Shown here: positions 61,214-64,000 of the stretch, piece by piece
Layout of the letters: every line of letters starts with the position of its first letter
Numbering within the stretch: the stretch's first letter is position 1
Assembly: GCF_029227915.1 (NCBI RefSeq)
Contig: NC_079877.1
Coordinates: 30,653,851 to 30,717,850 of the forward strand
Length of the DNA: 64,000 bases
DNA from: Hydractinia symbiolongicarpus
Lineage: Eukaryota; Cnidaria; Hydrozoa; Anthoathecata; Hydractiniidae
Direction: 5' to 3'
Program-made: the position numbers and the translations under genes
Notes under the pieces: generated by a model
Told to the model about the DNA's origin: nothing
Seen by the model: the letters and a program-made list of their open reading frames with translations, nothing else
The model's database searches: none

Positions 61214-64000
61214 CTAAAGAAACATGGTACATTGTTAGCAGAACTTGTACATTGTGACGAGGTCATGAAATGTAAGACACATCTCTGAATCCACACACAG
61301 CAAAACACACAGTGCAGACAACGATAAAAAAAATGTTACTCAATTCCAACAATGAACACTAGCGCTCGATTTCGTTCATAATAAAAACCACTTCATTTTT
61401 TTTAACTTTTATATCCCAAAAATATCTTACTTAATGCTAAATTTAAGCGAATTAAAAGCTTGACAAGAGATTTTCATAACTGTGTTACAAGAGTGTGAAC
61501 AAGAAATAATTTATGAGGATTTAAGAAGTAAACACGTTTTCTGTTACTTGATGACATTCACAGTCGAATTGTGATGAGAAACTTTTTTAATATTTTTTCA
61601 TTCAAGCACGAAGACAAACTTTAACATGATCACGTGTCATCTAGCTACTTGCATTGTAAAATCATACTTTCATTTAACACATATGTAATACGAAACATTT
61701 TTTTAAAAAAAAAAACGCAGAGAGAAAATCTGTATATGCGTTTGTGTTTCGTCAAAACCATTTCTACGTGTACTAACTCTAAAGTTAAAAATATAAGTAT
61801 TAGAAAAGACTTTATCGTACTGCTTAAAATATTATTTCTTTTTTACTTCTACAAGCAAAACATCTCTTCACACAAGAGCATAGATAACACAATAATAGCT
61901 TTGCTCATTAACCTTTAACAGCTCTCATTAGGTAACAAACAAACACTTATAAAGTGAAATTCTTTTTATCAATGTACACGATGCAGATATTTGTTCTGAG
62001 CAAGGTTTATTTGCACAAGTTAGTTGGTAGAGTTTGAAGTGCAAAATGACAAAAAAACATCAACAGATAAACGAAAAAAAACACATGTATATATGTAACA
62101 ACCTCCCGCTTTTAGAAAATCTAAATTGAACTCAGTAATTAAAAAGTAAATTGTCACATATTATCAAAATTTTTGCAACTTCTGAAGTACGTCTTTTCTT
62201 CTAAAAGTTGCACAAATAAAACAAGCCTAAAAATTAACTGCATGTCTTGGGAAGAGTATAAATTCTGAGATGAGACATTAAAAAATTAAAATGCCTTATT
62301 AAAATGTTAAGCAATCAACCAACAAGTGTTGGCTAAAATAATCTACAAAATAAGCAAGAAGAAAGAGAGAAGGAGAGCAACGAAGAAGAGCAACGGATTA
62401 TTCAAAGTAGCATTTTAGACAGACCATAGAAGCTACGTCATAAAAAAATCAAATAGAAAAAAATAATTTCTGCAAATTTCATACCATAACAAACGTTCTT
62501 TATAACTCGTGCACTGAAATACTTCTGAGATGACGATATTGTATATCTGTTGTACAGACAGTGGTTATTTAGATGGGAGAAGAACATAAATACTGAGATT
62601 ATTGCTTCTATCTAAACTGTTACTAGAGAATCTATATACTGCTGCTGTCGTCTGTTTCTCGTCTATCCTTAAACACAATCGTTAGCTCGTCAAAAATACA
62701 TAGAAACTGATTTATTCTGCGGGGTATAGTAGGCAAATCGCTAACAATATACCGCATTTGTTATTTAATACGTATATATTTTATGCATCCTCAAGCATGA
62801 ATTTGGATCTGAGACAAAATACGACTATTATTATAGAGGCAAGTCATTTGTTTTCCCGGCCAAAAATATTCTGTATATTTTCAACATGAAATCAGCCGGT
62901 GTGACAGACGTTCACGTCATTTCACTAGAATAAATTACAAGTGAAGTTTTCTATCCTAGCCATCAGTAAATATTGCATACAAGAATTTATTAACACATTG
63001 GACATTTTAAGTACAATTTTGAAAGATTTGCAGAAAACAGAAAATTGCTGTATCTTAATTACATAATTCTCTTACTGATGAAATTACAACACTATAAAAT
63101 ATTTTTCTGTGCAACATGCAGTCAGCTAATCTGCATTATATCCACAGGAGAATTTAAACAACCTTATGTCAAAAACAACTTTTTAAACAGATTAATTTTA
63201 TGCACTCTCATTCGAAAATATTTTTCTACAGTATCCATTTCATCGCTAAACACGAGGAACAATGTCTGTAATGTAAACAGTCATTGAAACCAGCACGAGT
63301 CACAATAAAATATGTGTTTATGTTCATAGTTATGAAAAAATATCAACAATAAAATGAACAGACAAGTTATTATTCTTGCAACTGAAACTTCATAAAATTT
63401 TATTTACATCATAATTCATCCAATGCTCAAAGAAAAAATTAAACAAACAAACAATTACATAAATTAAACAAACAAACAAACAAACAAAACAATAATAATA
63501 AATGTAGACACACTAAACAATCAGTTTCACAAGACTTTGTTCCAACTACATGCAATATCTTTAAAATCAACAAATCAACAACTCTTACTAATTAGATTAG
63601 GAAATAATTAATATTTATATAACATGAAATTTTTTCCTGTTATGTATTCATTTAAAACATACCAGAATCGGTTTGCAGTCATTCTTTAGTAAATAAAATG
63701 TTTCCAACACGTTGTACAGATGCTAATTGTAAACTTTTAGGGTAAAACAATTTCTTTTTTTTTTTAATTTCGATGACTAACTGAGTAATTAATATAGTTA
63801 ATTGTTTTTATAATTTGAGATTAACGCTGTGAATCTTTTAAGAAACCAGTTAATTTTACAAATGACACATTGTGGCTTATCATGGCAAGACAAGAGCCAA
63901 AGAACAGGAATTAACTATAAAAGAAACACTATAAATGTTGTTCCTTTTCCCTGGCAAACAAATGTGAGTTGATGATGAAGCCATTTACCACGTTCCCAAC
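61214..64000. other. Non-coding stretch, probably a long intron of the RhoGAP gene
   Basis: The RhoGAP open frame enters from the right side, so this 2.8 kb should be intron leading to PX-domain exons beyond the window, unless a short PX exon was missed. It is AT-rich, with an (AAAC)n run near 63440-63490. I see no exon with family similarity on either strand. Confidence 0.55.

Overview
This is an AT-rich animal nuclear genome window with GT-AG introns, long intergenic stretches and decayed repeats. The gene set (Argonaute, a two-RRM hnRNP, ciliary TMEM218, an ARHGAP32/33-type RhoGAP) is metazoan. Base composition, compact introns, a DZIP3-type HEPN domain and a relic of an integrase-core family that I associate with cnidarians suggest a cnidarian, possibly a hydrozoan. 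Species is not determinable from the window alone.

Layout. At 1-971 (+) is the 3' end of an unrecognised acidic protein gene. 972-9395 is repeat-rich intergenic DNA. 9396-10523 (-) is a two-RRM, glycine/tyrosine-rich hnRNP (Squid/hnRNP A/B/D type). 10896-12854 is a roughly 2 kb foldback transposon with TTAA target duplications. 13734-27147 (+) is a complete Argonaute of about 1009 residues with an intact DEDH catalytic tetrad. 29386-42729 (+) is a second Argonaute-family gene in tandem. 45162-46002 (-) is TMEM218. 46700-47785 (-) holds an unrecognised broken or alternatively spliced coding region. 47.9-53.9 kb is a graveyard of SINE, LINE, TIR, integrase-core and Ty3/gypsy fragments. 54727-61213 (-) is a PX/SH3/RhoGAP protein of ARHGAP32/33 type whose 5' end lies beyond the window.

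The main result is the second Argonaute. Its first coding exon (491 codons) encodes a DZIP3-like HEPN domain with an intact RNxxxH ribonuclease motif, a cysteine-rich insertion and an alpha/beta region of unknown fold. Splicing in consistent phase joins this exon to N, PAZ, MID and PIWI homologous exons. Three of the four PIWI slicer residues are replaced (DEDH becomes S-N-L-H), while most of the MID residues that hold the guide 5' phosphate remain. The predicted product is therefore a guide-binding, slicer-dead Argonaute carrying a candidate HEPN RNase. Its logic resembles prokaryotic short Argonautes coupled to toxic effectors, but in an animal and in one polypeptide. Its exon lengths and phases match the neighbouring canonical Argonaute, so it probably arose by tandem duplication followed by capture of a HEPN exon. 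All splice models are by eye; none was checked against transcripts.
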